Source: Curtobacterium sp. VKM Ac-1376 (GTDB taxonomy: Bacteria > Actinomycetota > Actinomycetes > Actinomycetales > Microbacteriaceae). Taken from it: a DNA stretch of 64,000 bases. The stretch's first letter is position 1. Every line of letters begins with the position of its first letter. Below the pieces are notes generated by a model. That model searched no databases and was not told the origin of the DNA. It was given only the letters and a program-made list of their open reading frames with translations. The position numbers were made by a program, and so were the translations under genes. Location: contig NZ_JADKRV010000004.1 in assembly GCF_015351025.1 (NCBI RefSeq), positions 222,321-286,320 on the forward strand, written 5' to 3'. Shown in pieces: positions 36,797 to 48,262 of the stretch.

Positions 36797-37045
36797 ATGG
36801 ACTGGCGTGACAAGGCTGCCTGCCTCACCGCGGACCCCGAGCTCTTCTTCCCCGTCGGGAACACCGGGCCCGCCGTCGACCAGATCGAGAAGGCCAAGTC
36901 GGTCTGTGCTCGCTGCACGGTCACCGAGATGTGCCTGCAGTACGCTCTCGAGAACAACCAGGATGCCGGTGTCTGGGGCGGCCTCAGCGAGGACGAGCGT
37001 CGTGCGCTGAAGCGTCGCGCCGCCCGTGCCCGCCGAGCCTCCTGA
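36797..37045 (+). CDS. whiB1: WhiB1-type iron-sulfur regulator
   Basis: An 82-residue Wbl protein starting MDWRDKAACLTADPELFFPV, close to WhiB1 of Mycobacterium. Four cysteines (C9, C37, C40, C46) should bind a 4Fe-4S cluster that reacts with nitric oxide and mediates binding to SigA region 4. GVWGG (58-62) is the conserved turn, and the tail ALKRRAARARR is the basic DNA-contacting part. AAGGAG is well placed before the ATG. The gene converges on pdtaS, as Rv3219 does with Rv3220c. Confidence 0.94.
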   Translation: MDWRDKAACLTADPELFFPVGNTGPAVDQIEKAKSVCARCTVTEMCLQYALENNQDAGVWGGLSEDERRALKRRAARARRAS

Positions 37046-37063
37046 CCCGGACCGTCCGACACC

Positions 37064-37100
37064 ACGACGCCCGCCGCCCCCTTGGGACGGCGGGCGTCGT
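37064..37100. terminator. whiB1 terminator
   Basis: Perfect 13-base arms (ACGACGCCCGCCG and partner) with an 11-base loop, 18 bases after the whiB1 stop. Confidence 0.82.
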
Positions 37101-37151
37101 CGTGCGCGCGGCGGCGGGGAGCGGGGAGCGGCTAGCGGGGAGCGCAGATGG

Positions 37152-37209
37152 AACCAGGTTCCGGGCACAGCACCGTGGAATCCCGCGGTGCAGTGTCCGG
37201 AACCCGGTT
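37152..37209. repeat. Two-tier palindrome between whiB1 and pdtaS
   Basis: Outer arms 37152-37168 and 37193-37209 match at 15 of 17 positions; an inner hairpin CACCG...CGGTG lies at 37171-37190. It may serve as a terminator for pdtaS, whose stop is 13 bases away. Confidence 0.7.
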
Positions 37210-37221
37210 TCCGGAGGGGTG

Positions 37222-38739
37222 CTACTGGCCGGCGGATGACTCCGCGGGGGCGGTCAACCAGCGGAACGGGATGCTGATCGTCACCTCGGTACCGCTGCCG
37301 GTCAGGGTGTGCCAGTCGATGGTGCCGCCGAGCTCGCCCTGGATGAGCGTGCGGACGATCTGAGTACCGAGGCCGGAGCCGACCTTGCCCTCCGGCAGCC
37401 CGACACCGTTGTCGCGGACCTCGATCTCCAGGTGGTCCTCGAAACGGCGGGCCACGATCTCGACCTCGCCGTCGCGGCCGTCGAGCCCGTGCTCGACGGC
37501 GTTCGTGACCAGCTCGGTGAGCCCGAGGGCGAGCGGCGTCGCGGCCTCGGAGGGCAGCACCCCGAACTCGCCGGTCTTCTTCGGGTGCACGGTGGTGTTG
37601 TGCGAGGCCGCGACCTCGGTGACGAGCTTCAGCACCGAGTCGAAGACCTCGTCGAAGTCGACCGTCTGACTGAGTCCGCTCGACAGCGTGTCGTGCACGA
37701 CGGCGATCGCAGCGACCCGGCGCATGGCGTTCTGCAGCGAGGTCCGTGCCTCGTCCGAGTGCGTGCGGCGCGCCTGGATGCGGAGCAGTGACGCCACCGT
37801 CTGCAGGTTGTTCTTCACGCGGTGGTGGATCTCGCGGATCGTGGCGTCCTTGGTGATGAGCTCGCGCTCCTGGTGCCGGAGCTCCGACACGTCGCGGCAG
37901 AGCACGATCGCACCGATGCGCTCACCGTGGTCACGGAGCGGGATCGAGCGGAGCGACACCGTCACGCCCTTCGACTCGATGTCCGCCCGCCACGGGGCGC
38001 GGCCGGTGACCACGAGCGGAAGCGACTCGTCGACGTCGAGCTGCGCGCCGATGAGCTCGGTGGTGACCTCGGCCAGGGACTTCCGCTCGAGTTCGCCCTC
38101 GAAGCCCATGCGGTTGAACGCGCTGAGCCCGTTCGGACTCGCGAAGGTGACGATGCCGGCGGTGTCGAGCCGCAGCAGGCCATCGCTCGCGCGGGGCGCA
38201 CCGCGACGGGGACCCGCGGGTGCGCCGAGGTCGGGGAAGTCTCCGGTCGCGATCATGCCGAACAGGTCGTTCGCGCTCGCGGTGAAGTTGAGCTCCTGGC
38301 GGCTCGGGGTCCGCATCTCGTCCTGGTTGGAGTGCCGGGTGACGACGGCGATCGGGCGCTCGGTCGTCTCCGCGCTCTTCGCACTCAGGCGGCGGAGCAC
38401 CGGGATCGCACGCACGCGGGTCGGGGTGTCCTCGTACCAGTCGGGCTCGGCGGAGTCGACGACCTTCGCCGCGGCGAAGCTCTCCGTCACCTGTCCGCGC
38501 CACTCCTCGCGGATCTCCTGTCCGACGATGTCGCGGTAGAACAGCGTCGCCGCGGAGCTCGGTCGGGCGTGTGCGACGGCGACGAACGAGCCGTCCTCGG
38601 CCGTCGGGACCCAGAGCACCATGTCTGCGAAGGACAGGTCGGCGAGGAGCTGCCAGTCCCCCACCAGCAGGTGGAGCCACTCCACGTCTGCTTCCGAGGA
38701 ACGGCCTTGCGCGAGGACGAGGTCACTGAGGGTCGACAC
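37222..38739 (-). CDS. pdtaS: Sensor histidine kinase PdtaS
   Basis: A 505-residue soluble histidine kinase. A GAF-like domain (about 1-145) and a PAS-like domain (about 185-290) precede the HisKA_2 dimerisation helix with the phosphoacceptor in REIHHRVKNNLQTV (H305/H306). The ATPase domain has ELVTNAVEHGLDG (N box) and VRDNGVGLPEG (G box). In Mycobacterium PdtaS phosphorylates PdtaR, an ANTAR RNA-binding antiterminator; no pdtaR lies nearby. There are no membrane helices. The GTG start sits six bases after TAGACT, implying a leaderless mRNA. Its pairing with whiB1 is conserved. Confidence 0.92.
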   Translation of the reverse strand: MSTLSDLVLAQGRSSEADVEWLHLLVGDWQLLADLSFADMVLWVPTAEDGSFVAVAHARPSSAATLFYRDIVGQEIREEWRGQVTESFAAAKVVDSAEPDWYEDTPTRVRAIPVLRRLSAKSAETTERPIAVVTRHSNQDEMRTPSRQELNFTASANDLFGMIATGDFPDLGAPAGPRRGAPRASDGLLRLDTAGIVTFASPNGLSAFNRMGFEGELERKSLAEVTTELIGAQLDVDESLPLVVTGRAPWRADIESKGVTVSLRSIPLRDHGERIGAIVLCRDVSELRHQERELITKDATIREIHHRVKNNLQTVASLLRIQARRTHSDEARTSLQNAMRRVAAIAVVHDTLSSGLSQTVDFDEVFDSVLKLVTEVAASHNTTVHPKKTGEFGVLPSEAATPLALGLTELVTNAVEHGLDGRDGEVEIVARRFEDHLEIEVRDNGVGLPEGKVGSGLGTQIVRTLIQGELGGTIDWHTLTGSGTEVTISIPFRWLTAPAESSAGQ

Positions 38740-38745
38740 CCGGCC

Positions 38746-38751
38746 AGTCTA
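38746..38751 (-). promoter_or_regulatory. -10 box of pdtaS, leaderless geometry
   Basis: TAGACT on the minus strand, six bases before the GTG at 38739. Confidence 0.58.
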
Positions 38752-38857
38752 GGTCCGCCGCCTTGTGGAGAATGTCGCACTGTCCACAGGACCAAGGCGT
38801 GCAAATATCGTATGTTGCACGCCGCATACGCTCGCTGCACCGACGGAAGGGGTACGG

Positions 38858-39298
38858 GTGGCAGAGCAGGCACGCCGGATGGAAGAGGCGACGACGACGG
38901 CGCACCCACCACCGCTCCGGATCGTCGGCCCGGAGTCCGAGACCGCGCCGGCGGCTGATCCCCCCGACCCGTCCGCGACCGCGCGTGCGCTCGGTCTCTG
39001 CGTCGCCGAGGTCCTGACGGGATCGCGCGAGGTCGACAGCATCGCGCGGTGGATCACCGACGACGTGCAGCGGCACCTGCAGCAGCGAGCAGCGGTCGCC
39101 GCGCACGCCAGGTCCGCGGGTCGCCGTTCACGGGCACGTCCGATCCTGCGGGTGGGCAGCGTCATCGTCTGTCGCCCGGCGGACGGCGTCGCCGAGGCGA
39201 CGGTGGTCGTGCACACCCGAAGCCACGCCCGGGCGGTGGCCATGCGACTCGAGGAACGGCATGGCAGGTGGCGGGCGACCGCGATCGGGGTCCTGTAG
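38858..39298 (+). CDS. DUF6459 (Rv-family) protein
   Basis: A 146-residue protein from GTG 38858 (VAEQARRMEEATTT), with GGAAGGGG five bases upstream. After a disordered N-terminus (about 1-45) it has ALGLCVAEVLTGSREVDSIARWITDDV and the beta-rich ending ATVVVHTRSHARAVAMRLEERHGRWRATAIGVL, the pattern of the small DUF6459 proteins next to secA in actinobacteria. Function is unknown. An alternative in-frame ATG lies at MEEATTT. It is divergent from pdtaS and convergent with secA. Confidence 0.8.
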   Translation: MAEQARRMEEATTTAHPPPLRIVGPESETAPAADPPDPSATARALGLCVAEVLTGSREVDSIARWITDDVQRHLQQRAAVAAHARSAGRRSRARPILRVGSVIVCRPADGVAEATVVVHTRSHARAVAMRLEERHGRWRATAIGVL

Positions 39299-39382
39299 CG
39301 CAGGCGTTCCGACGGACGCGGGCGCCCCGCTCAGCGGCGATGCGAAGAAGCATCGCGCGGGGCGCGCCGACCGAGCACGCGA

Positions 39383-39416
39383 GGGAGGCGCGGTGCCAGC
39401 CGGCACCGCGCCTCCC
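39383..39416. repeat. Dispersed palindrome (family 1), likely bidirectional terminator
   Basis: Perfect 15-base arms (GGGAGGCGCGGTGCC and partner) around AGCC, between the convergent DUF6459 and secA genes. Confidence 0.85.
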
Positions 39417-39433
39417 GTCCGTCGCAGCGGACG

Positions 39434-42214
<2,781 letters not shown>

Positions 42215-42324
42215 GTGAGCTCCTTACGAGGTCGTCGCGCGCGACCTGCGCGCCCGATCGACCAGTCATGCTAGCAACCCGCGGCCACCCTGCGCTGTGA
42301 GCGCCGCTGGTCGGGGTGACACAG

Positions 42325-42356
42325 GTGTGCGCGGCCCGCGAACGGACCGCGCACAC
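42325..42356 (-). terminator. Possible terminator between hpf and secA
   Basis: Ten-base arms GTGTGCGCGG and CCGCGCACAC around a 12-base loop, 30 bases beyond the hpf stop. It would separate secA from the hpf transcript. Confidence 0.5.
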
Positions 42357-42385
42357 GGTGCGGAACGGCGTCCGCGTCGTTCGGG

Positions 42386-43084
42386 TCAGGCCGTCGCCGC
42401 GGCCCGCTCCGCGTCAGCCGGGGCCTGGGAGCGGGGCACCTCGTCGATGCCGATCACGCCGTAGTCCCAGCCCTTGCGGCGGTACACGACGCTCGGACGG
42501 TGGGTCTCGGCGTCCACGAACAGGTAGAAGTCGTGCCCGACGAGCTCCATGAAGTAGAGGGCGTCGTCGACGGTCATCGGGGCGGCCTCGAACACCTTGT
42601 GCCGGATGACGACGGGGCTGTAGACCTCGTCCTCTTCGTCGGCACCCTGGTCGTCCACGACCGGGACGGCACCGGTCGCGACGTCCTCGATGAGCTTGCC
42701 GTCGGCGGGAACGACCCCCATGCCGTCGAAGCCGCTGCCGGCAGCCTCGGCCACCGAGGTGGGGCGGTGACGACCGTGGTGCACCTTGCGGCGGTCGCGC
42801 GCCCGACGGAGGCGCTCCATGATCCGCGCGAAGGCGAGGTCGAAGGCGGCGTACTTGTCGGACGCCGCGGACTCGGCCCGCACGAGCGGCCCCGGTCCGA
42901 TCAGTGTGAGCTCCACGCGGTCCTCGCCCTGGCTGCCGCTCGACTTCTCGTTGTGGCGGCTGATGCGCACCTCGAACGCGAGGGCGCGGTCGGCGAGCAC
43001 GTCGATCTTCTCGGACTTCTGTTCGACGTAGGTGCGGAATCGGTCGGTGACCCCGACGTTCCGGCCCGTGATCGTCACGTCCAT
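42386..43084 (-). CDS. hpf: Ribosome hibernation promoting factor, long form
   Basis: A 232-residue long HPF. The N-terminal S30AE domain (about 1-110) opens MDVTITGRNVGVTDRFRTYV and contains RLRRARDRRKVHHGRHRP. An acidic linker (about 110-165) leads to the C-terminal dimerisation domain with VVIRHKVFEAAPMTVDDALY, GHDFYLFVDAETHRPSVVYRRKGWDYGVI. Long HPF dimerises 70S ribosomes into inactive 100S particles in stationary phase. GGGAG lies before the ATG. It lies between comF and secA on the same strand. Confidence 0.94.
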   Translation of the reverse strand: MDVTITGRNVGVTDRFRTYVEQKSEKIDVLADRALAFEVRISRHNEKSSGSQGEDRVELTLIGPGPLVRAESAASDKYAAFDLAFARIMERLRRARDRRKVHHGRHRPTSVAEAAGSGFDGMGVVPADGKLIEDVATGAVPVVDDQGADEEDEVYSPVVIRHKVFEAAPMTVDDALYFMELVGHDFYLFVDAETHRPSVVYRRKGWDYGVIGIDEVPRSQAPADAERAAATA

Positions 43085-43244
43085 GTGGCGGCTCCCATCC
43101 AGTGTCGGCGCGTCGCCTCCGTCCGGCGACCCGAACGCCTTGCCGCGAGGCTAGCCCCGAGCACCTGTCCGCGTCACGGGCCCGCCGCGAGTCCACCGGA
43201 CACTCACCGGACGCTCAGGGGACACCGGGTGTTCACCACAGCGC

Positions 43245-43907
43245 TCAGTCGTCGACGCTCGCGACGGCGACGCAGCGCACGACCCGGCCACCGCCCGCAC
43301 GGACCGCGCGGACCCCTTCGGCCATGGTGACGCCGGTCGTCACCACGTCGTCGACCAACACGACGTCCTGCCCGGTGACGCCGGACGCCCGGAGCGTGCC
43401 GACGGTGGCCGCGACCCGTTCGACCGCCGAACGCTCCTTCTGTCCGTGACCGGCTCGGGCGCGACCGGCACGCGTCCGTCGGAGCTGCCCGGTGCGCCGG
43501 GCCCCGCCGCGGGCGAGCAGCAGCACCACCGGGTCGAACCCGCGGCGCCGGGCACCGGCGGGCGACGGCGGTATCCGGAGTACCACGGCACCCGCCGGGG
43601 CCTCCGCGAGCGCCGCCCGGAGGAGCGCGCCGAACCGGACACCGAGCGGGCGGGCGACGTCGACGCGGCCGCGGAGCTTCAGCTCGAGCAGCAGGATGCG
43701 GACGAGCCCCTCGTACTCGTACGCCGCATCGAGCCGGACGCCGGCGACGAGCCGGACCCGGCGGGGCGTGGCGGCGAGGACGGCACGGCACGGTGGACAG
43801 AGCGCGTGGTCCGGCTGCCCGCACCCCAGGCAGGCGACCGGCAGGAACAGGCCGAGCACGGCGAGCAGCGCGTCGCGCCACGGGGTCGGAACGTTGTGCT
43901 GGGGCAT
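43245..43907 (-). CDS. ComF family phosphoribosyltransferase-like protein
   Basis: A 220-residue ComF-type protein. A four-cysteine cluster near the start (C26, C29, C37, C40: CLGCGQPDHALCPPC) should bind zinc, and the phosphoribosyltransferase PRPP motif is DVVLVDDVVTTGVTMAEG (about 186-203). ComF proteins take part in DNA uptake in naturally competent bacteria, but homologues are widespread elsewhere and the role in actinobacteria is unproven. Two GC-rich spacers flank it. The position between lpqB and hpf is conserved. Confidence 0.88.
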   Translation of the reverse strand: MPQHNVPTPWRDALLAVLGLFLPVACLGCGQPDHALCPPCRAVLAATPRRVRLVAGVRLDAAYEYEGLVRILLLELKLRGRVDVARPLGVRFGALLRAALAEAPAGAVVLRIPPSPAGARRRGFDPVVLLLARGGARRTGQLRRTRAGRARAGHGQKERSAVERVAATVGTLRASGVTGQDVVLVDDVVTTGVTMAEGVRAVRAGGGRVVRCVAVASVDD

Positions 43908-44061
43908 GTCACGAGTGTGCAATCGACCACGGGGTGGCGGGGAGCGGCCTGGCGGAACGTGGACGGGCCTCCCCGCCGGGTCGGGTGTGGAGGACCGGCG
44001 GCCGTGCCGGACCGCGCGCGCCTCGGCCCCGGTTCCTGCACCCGCGCTGCACCCGCACCCG

Positions 44062-45744
44062 TCAGCGCTGGACGCCGAGTACGTCGGCGCTGACGCCCGT
44101 CGAGTCCCACCCGCCGCCGGTCGACTGCAGCACCGATCCGTTCGACATCCGCAGCAGCAGCGACCCGCCGCTGCCACCGCTGATCGCGGTCGCACGGCCG
44201 TCCGGCTTCGGCAGGGTGCTCGACTTCCCACCGATCGTCGTCCTGACGATGTTCGGTCCGGCGGTGGTCTGCCCGACCGAGGCGACGTCGGTGTCGTTCA
44301 CCCATGCGGCGCCGACCGCGGTGCCGCTTGCCGACTGCACGCGCACGGGGGAACCGAACGACGTCGGTGAGCGGTCGGAGCCGCGGAGGATCGCCATCAC
44401 ATACAGGCCGGGGCCGTCGTCCGTCTCGATGAGCGCCAGGGCCCTGGTGGAGTCACGGGAGACCTGGAACGACACGAGGTCGCCGCGCGGGAGCGTGGTG
44501 GTCACCTGGTGGGGGTCGCCGCCCAGGCCGTAGGCGGTGATGCGGCGGGTGTCGGACTGCTGCCCGACCCAGACGAAGCCGAGGTCGTCGACGGCGGGGG
44601 CGACGAGGTCCTCGCGGGCGTCGATGCGCAGGCGGTCCTTGCCACGGACGACCACGACGCCGTCACGGTTGCCGACGGCGGCGGTGGTGCCGGACGCCGA
44701 CAGGGAGATCGACGCCGGGTCGAGACGCGCGATGGCCTCTCCGACGCCGCTGCCGAGTTCGGCGACCTTCCCCGTCCCCGCTGCCGCGTAGCCGACGACG
44801 CCGTCCTCCTCGACGAGGGGCCGGGGGTCGACGTCGGGGTTCTGCTGCGCGTCGGCACCGCCCGAGTCGGAGACGGAGAGGGCGGCACCCTCGATGGTCA
44901 TCGAGACCGACGAGACGGTGGCGACCGAGGCGAGCGACTTGCTGAGTTGCTCGCGCATCCGCACCTTGTCCACCGTGCTCGCGCGGAGGGCGTCGCTCGA
45001 CAGGTCGACGAGGGCGGTGCCGCTGTCGACGGTCACGGCGTTCAAGGACAGCTGGGTGCCCTCCGGGAACGAGGAGACGACAGCACCCCTGAGCCAGTCG
45101 GCGGGGCCGGCGAGCAGCGCGCTCGCGATGCGGGTGCTCGTCGAGGACCGCGCGAGGAACCACCGTTGGTCGGGCACGAGGTACCGGTAGGTGGGGTCGT
45201 AGAAGTACAGGGCGTGCGGCTGGAACACCGACTCGAAGCTCACCGGCGACAGGATGACGCCGTCGGGGGCGTAGGCGATGCGCCACTCGCCGTCCTCGCG
45301 GACGAACTGGAACGTCAGGGTCGACGAGGTGGGGCGGACCGCCTGGGTGTACTCCCCCTCGGAGTCGACCGTCGCGCTGGCCGTCAGCGTGTAGGTCAGC
45401 TCACGGTCGTCGGCTCGCTCGACGGTGCCACTGCCGTCGCGGATCGTGACGCCCTGGCGCGGGTTCCACTGCTGGGAGAAGTCCGAGGCGAGGAACTGCC
45501 GCGCGATCGCGTAGTCGTCCTGGGCGCCGGTGGCGGCGGCGATGAACCCGCGGAGGATGGCGGTCTGGTCCGACCCGGTGATCGGCTTGTCCGGACGGAA
45601 GTCGACGCCGGACAGCGACTCGTCCTCGATCGTCTGACCGGTGCGCACCGCCCCGTCGGTGGGGATGGCCGCGCAGGCGGTGACCGCGAACAGGCTGACC
45701 GCCGCGAGCGCGACGGCGAGGACGTGGCGGATCCGGTGGCGCAT
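44062..45744 (-). CDS. lpqB: Lipoprotein LpqB, MtrAB accessory
   Basis: A 560-residue secreted lipoprotein. The signal peptide ends in a lipobox-like LFAVTAC with C24 as the lipidated residue. A GerMN-like domain (about 190-310) and a C-terminal beta-propeller-like domain (SGTTAAVGNRDGVVVVRG, DDLGFVWVGQQ, RISGG-type blades) follow. LpqB is known in Mycobacterium to interact with the extracellular part of MtrB and modulate MtrA phosphorylation. Its ATG shares a base with the mtrB stop (TGATG), so translation is coupled. Confidence 0.93.
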   Translation of the reverse strand: MRHRIRHVLAVALAAVSLFAVTACAAIPTDGAVRTGQTIEDESLSGVDFRPDKPITGSDQTAILRGFIAAATGAQDDYAIARQFLASDFSQQWNPRQGVTIRDGSGTVERADDRELTYTLTASATVDSEGEYTQAVRPTSSTLTFQFVREDGEWRIAYAPDGVILSPVSFESVFQPHALYFYDPTYRYLVPDQRWFLARSSTSTRIASALLAGPADWLRGAVVSSFPEGTQLSLNAVTVDSGTALVDLSSDALRASTVDKVRMREQLSKSLASVATVSSVSMTIEGAALSVSDSGGADAQQNPDVDPRPLVEEDGVVGYAAAGTGKVAELGSGVGEAIARLDPASISLSASGTTAAVGNRDGVVVVRGKDRLRIDAREDLVAPAVDDLGFVWVGQQSDTRRITAYGLGGDPHQVTTTLPRGDLVSFQVSRDSTRALALIETDDGPGLYVMAILRGSDRSPTSFGSPVRVQSASGTAVGAAWVNDTDVASVGQTTAGPNIVRTTIGGKSSTLPKPDGRATAISGGSGGSLLLRMSNGSVLQSTGGGWDSTGVSADVLGVQR

Positions 45745-47432
45745 CAGGGCTCCTCTCGCACGGCGCGGGGGCCGTCGTACGACTCGTCGAGCGCGGGCAG
45801 GGGGATCGCCGACGTGGCGGTGGTCCCCTGCTCGTTGCGGGGAAGGGTGAGGACGAACGTCGACCCTGCACCGGGGCGCGACCACACGTCGATGCGGCCG
45901 CCGTGCAGCTTGGCGTCGCCCAGGCTGATCGCGAGGCCCAACCCGGTGCCGCCGATGGTGCGCTTGCGGCTCGGGTCCGCGCGCCAGAACCGGTCGAACA
46001 CCCGCGCGGCGTCCTCGGGCGGCATCCCCACGCCCTGGTCGCGGACCGCGATCGCGACGGTGCGGGCGTCGCTGTCGACGACGACCTGCACGGGCTTCGC
46101 GTCGCCGTGCTCGATGGCGTTGCCGACGAGGTTGCGGAGGATGCGGCGGACGCGCTTGGCGTCGAGGCGCATGGTGGTGTGGCCGCCGGGGGTGGCGAGC
46201 TGTAGGCCGATCCCCGCGCGTTCTGCGAGCGGCCGGAACTCCTCGACGATGTCGGCGGCGAGCGCCGCCGGCAGGACGGGCTCGGTGTCGAGCTGCACGG
46301 CCTGCGCGTCGTACCGGGAGATCTCGAGCAGGTCGGCGAGGAGCAGCTCGAACCGCTCCACCTGGGCGTGCAGGAGCTCGGCGGACCGGCCGACCGAGGG
46401 TTCGAAGGCGTGCCGGGAGTCGTAGAGCATGTCCCCGGCGAGCCGGATCGTGGTGAGCGGCGTGCGGAGCTCGTGTGACACGTCGGACACGAACCGCTGC
46501 TGCACGCGGGACAGCTCGGCGAGCTGGGTGATCTGCCGGCTCACGGCCTCGGCCATGCCGTTGAAACTCCTCGCCAGCGTCGCGAGGTCGTCCTGGCCGC
46601 GCACCGGGATGCGTTCGTCGAGCCGCCCCGCCGCGATCTTCCGGCTCGTCTCCGCCGCTCCGCGGATCGGCACGACGACCAGACGGACGACGAGCGAGGT
46701 CACCAGGGCGATGAGCACCATGAGCGCGACGCCGCCGATGGAAAGCGTCTGCGACACGAAGTCGAGGGTCTGCTGCGCGTCCGACAGCTCGTAGACCAGG
46801 TAGAGCTCGTACTGGCCGGCGCTGGGGATCTGCAGCGTGGACCCGACGGCGAGACCCGGCACCTTCCGCCCGTCGTCCTCGAGCTGCACCGGTTGCAGGC
46901 TGAGGCGACCGGTGTTCTTCCCCACCTCTCGCCGCAGGGCGTCGGTGATCACCGCGTCCGGGAAGCCCTGGCTGGCGATGGTCTGCAGTGCCTGCGGGGT
47001 CGACTGGTCCGGGCTCCGCTCGATAGCGATGCTCGTGCCGCCCGGGCTGGTGGTGTTCGACAGGATCGCCTGCTGCGCCTCGTTCTGCAGGGTCTCGAGT
47101 TCGGACTGGTTGTTGTCCTCGGCGGCGGTCGCTGCGTCGAAGATGCCCTGCGCCACGATGGTGGCCCGGGCCGACTCCGACTCGATCTGGTCACGGCGCT
47201 GCGAGTAGACGTTCGTCGAGATGCTCACCATGACCGCGGTGCCGATGATCCCGACGGCGAGCCCGGTCGTCATCACGGTGATCGCGACGGACCGGAACAT
47301 GAGGGAGCGCCGCCACAGGAACGCGACGGGCCGCCATCCTCGACGCAGCCAGCGCCGCAGGCGACGCCGGCCGCGCCCCACCACGCCGATGGAGACGGTG
47401 GCGCCGCTGGCCGAGCGCGACGAGCGCGGCAC
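45744..47432 (-). CDS. mtrB: Sensor histidine kinase MtrB
   Basis: A 562-residue membrane kinase. Two transmembrane helices (about 48-71 and 232-256) frame an extracellular sensor domain, followed by HAMP (RKIAAGRLDERIPVRGQDD), the HisKA helix with the phosphoacceptor H320 in DVSHELRTPL, and HATPase_c (NLVGNAIEHG, DQGVGMPPED, GGTGLGLAIS). It phosphorylates MtrA and controls cell-wall hydrolases and division. GTG 47432 starts five bases after the mtrA stop; lpqB follows with overlapping codons. This is the standard mtrA-mtrB-lpqB operon. Confidence 0.95.
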   Translation of the reverse strand: MPRSSRSASGATVSIGVVGRGRRRLRRWLRRGWRPVAFLWRRSLMFRSVAITVMTTGLAVGIIGTAVMVSISTNVYSQRRDQIESESARATIVAQGIFDAATAAEDNNQSELETLQNEAQQAILSNTTSPGGTSIAIERSPDQSTPQALQTIASQGFPDAVITDALRREVGKNTGRLSLQPVQLEDDGRKVPGLAVGSTLQIPSAGQYELYLVYELSDAQQTLDFVSQTLSIGGVALMVLIALVTSLVVRLVVVPIRGAAETSRKIAAGRLDERIPVRGQDDLATLARSFNGMAEAVSRQITQLAELSRVQQRFVSDVSHELRTPLTTIRLAGDMLYDSRHAFEPSVGRSAELLHAQVERFELLLADLLEISRYDAQAVQLDTEPVLPAALAADIVEEFRPLAERAGIGLQLATPGGHTTMRLDAKRVRRILRNLVGNAIEHGDAKPVQVVVDSDARTVAIAVRDQGVGMPPEDAARVFDRFWRADPSRKRTIGGTGLGLAISLGDAKLHGGRIDVWSRPGAGSTFVLTLPRNEQGTTATSAIPLPALDESYDGPRAVREEP

Positions 47433-47437
47433 GGGCT

Positions 47438-48112
47438 TCAGGCTCCTCCGGCGCGGTACCCGACGCCGCGGACCGTGGTGACGGTCTTCGGGTTGTCCGG
47501 GTCGTGCTCGATCTTCGCGCGGAGGCGCTGCACGTGCACGTTCACCAGCCGGGTGTCGGCCTTGTAGTGGTAGCCCCAGACCTGCTCGAGCAGCATCTCC
47601 CTGGTGAACACCTGGTTCGGCTTCTCGGCGAGTGCCCGGAGCAGGTCGAACTCGAGCGGGGTGAGCGCGATGACCGTGTCGCCGCGGCGGACCTCGTGCC
47701 CGGCGACGTCGACGGTGACGTCCCCGACGTGCAGCACGGTGGCGTCGGTCGCGCTCGGCCGCAGCCGGGTGCGGATGCGTGCGACGAGCTCCTTCGGGTT
47801 GAACGGCTTCACGACGTAGTCATCGGCGCCGTTCTCGAGGCCGGCGACGACGTCGGCGGTGTCGCTCTTCGCCGTGAGCATGATGATCGGCGTGCCGCTC
47901 TCGGCACGGATGCGCTTGCACACCTCGATGCCGTCGATGCCCGGGAGCATCACGTCGAGCAGCACCAGGTCAGGCTTGGTGGCGTGGAACGCGTCGACCG
48001 CGTCGTTGCCGTCGGCGCTGAACTCGGGCTCGTACCCCTCGGAGCGGAGCACGATGCCGATCATCTCGGAGAGGGCCTGGTCGTCGTCGACGACGAGGAT
48101 GCGCGGTGTCAT
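47438..48112 (-). CDS. mtrA: Response regulator MtrA
   Basis: A 224-residue OmpR-family regulator. The receiver domain has the acidic pair DDD (9-11), the phosphoacceptor D53 in LLDVMLPG and the conserved Lys in VVKPFNPKELVARIR. The winged-helix DNA-binding domain includes LTPLEFDLLRALAEKP and the recognition region TRLVNVHVQRLRAKIE. MtrA is an essential regulator of division and cell-wall genes in actinobacteria. It leads the mtrA-mtrB-lpqB operon and is divergent from the membrane protein gene at 48263. Confidence 0.96.
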   Translation of the reverse strand: MTPRILVVDDDQALSEMIGIVLRSEGYEPEFSADGNDAVDAFHATKPDLVLLDVMLPGIDGIEVCKRIRAESGTPIIMLTAKSDTADVVAGLENGADDYVVKPFNPKELVARIRTRLRPSATDATVLHVGDVTVDVAGHEVRRGDTVIALTPLEFDLLRALAEKPNQVFTREMLLEQVWGYHYKADTRLVNVHVQRLRAKIEHDPDNPKTVTTVRGVGYRAGGA

Positions 48113-48262
48113 GTGATCTGGACTCCGGGTGGCGTGCGGCGGTGCCGGGATCGGCACGTGTCCCCTCACGATAGCCGAGGCCCCGTCGCGCAGCGTTTTC
48201 CGCCAGGATGGGGGCGGACCGCACGTCGCAGCGCGGTCCGACACGACGAGGGGGCTGAGGTC

